A stretch of 6,977 nt of DNA, taken from the NCBI GenBank assembly GCA_002339725.1, contig DDKN01000094.1, positions 1-6,977 of the forward strand, given 5' to 3'. Of this stretch, positions 5,697 to 6,977 are shown one piece after another. The first letter of the stretch is position 1. Each line of letters starts with the position of its first letter. The notes beneath the pieces are model-generated. The model ran no database searches. It was not told the origin of the DNA and saw only the letters and a list, made by a program, of their open reading frames with translations. This DNA comes from Thiobacillus sp. UBA2597 (GTDB taxonomy: Bacteria > Pseudomonadota > Gammaproteobacteria > Burkholderiales > Thiobacillaceae). Made by a program: the position numbers and the translations under genes.

Positions 5697-6977
<1,281 letters not shown>

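Overview
This is a GC-rich window that reads as chromosomal DNA from a proteobacterium, most likely a betaproteobacterium. I infer the class from protein character alone: GyrB carries the long insert after its Toprim motifs seen in proteobacterial enzymes, TopA has one visible Cys4 zinc finger followed by C-terminal repeats and a lysine-rich tail, and YaiI and PpiA resemble their E. coli counterparts. The genus is not determined. gyrB usually sits in the dnaA-dnaN-gyrB cluster beside oriC, so the window is probably origin-proximal. A near-perfect chromosomal parS sequence in the window supports this.

Layout. Positions 1-2772, plus strand: topA (5' end cut by the window edge), then a small receiver-like protein starting 6 nt after the topA stop. 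Positions 2835-6977 are all minus strand. In the direction of transcription they read: gyrB (5' end cut by the window edge), yaiI (UPF0178), hicB-hicA (toxin-antitoxin pair, ATGA overlap), a short-chain dehydrogenase/reductase (SDR), yefM-yoeB (second toxin-antitoxin pair, GTGA overlap), a parS-like palindrome, and ppiA (exported cyclophilin). The two blocks converge at 2773-2834. No stretch over 300 bases lacks a gene.

How the parts relate. The window is bounded by enzymes with opposing effects on supercoiling: DNA gyrase subunit B and topoisomerase I. Between them lie two complete type II toxin-antitoxin modules on either side of an SDR gene, plus a candidate ParB-binding centromere site. 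yefM-yoeB has a readable promoter. Two copies of the palindrome GCGTACGC lie in and around its -35/-10 spacer, 12 bp apart centre to centre, which matches the operator geometry I recall for E. coli yefM-yoeB. hicBA has a plausible promoter overlapping the yaiI stop codon, and the SDR starts 6 nt after hicA, so it may be carried on the hicBA transcript.

The strongest non-gene signal is the parS-like site at 3439-3454 (15 of 16 bases of the consensus), in the 35-nt gap between yoeB and ppiA. I see no evidence of a wholly new system. The notable point is the combination of parS, two toxin-antitoxin modules and both topoisomerase genes within 7 kb.
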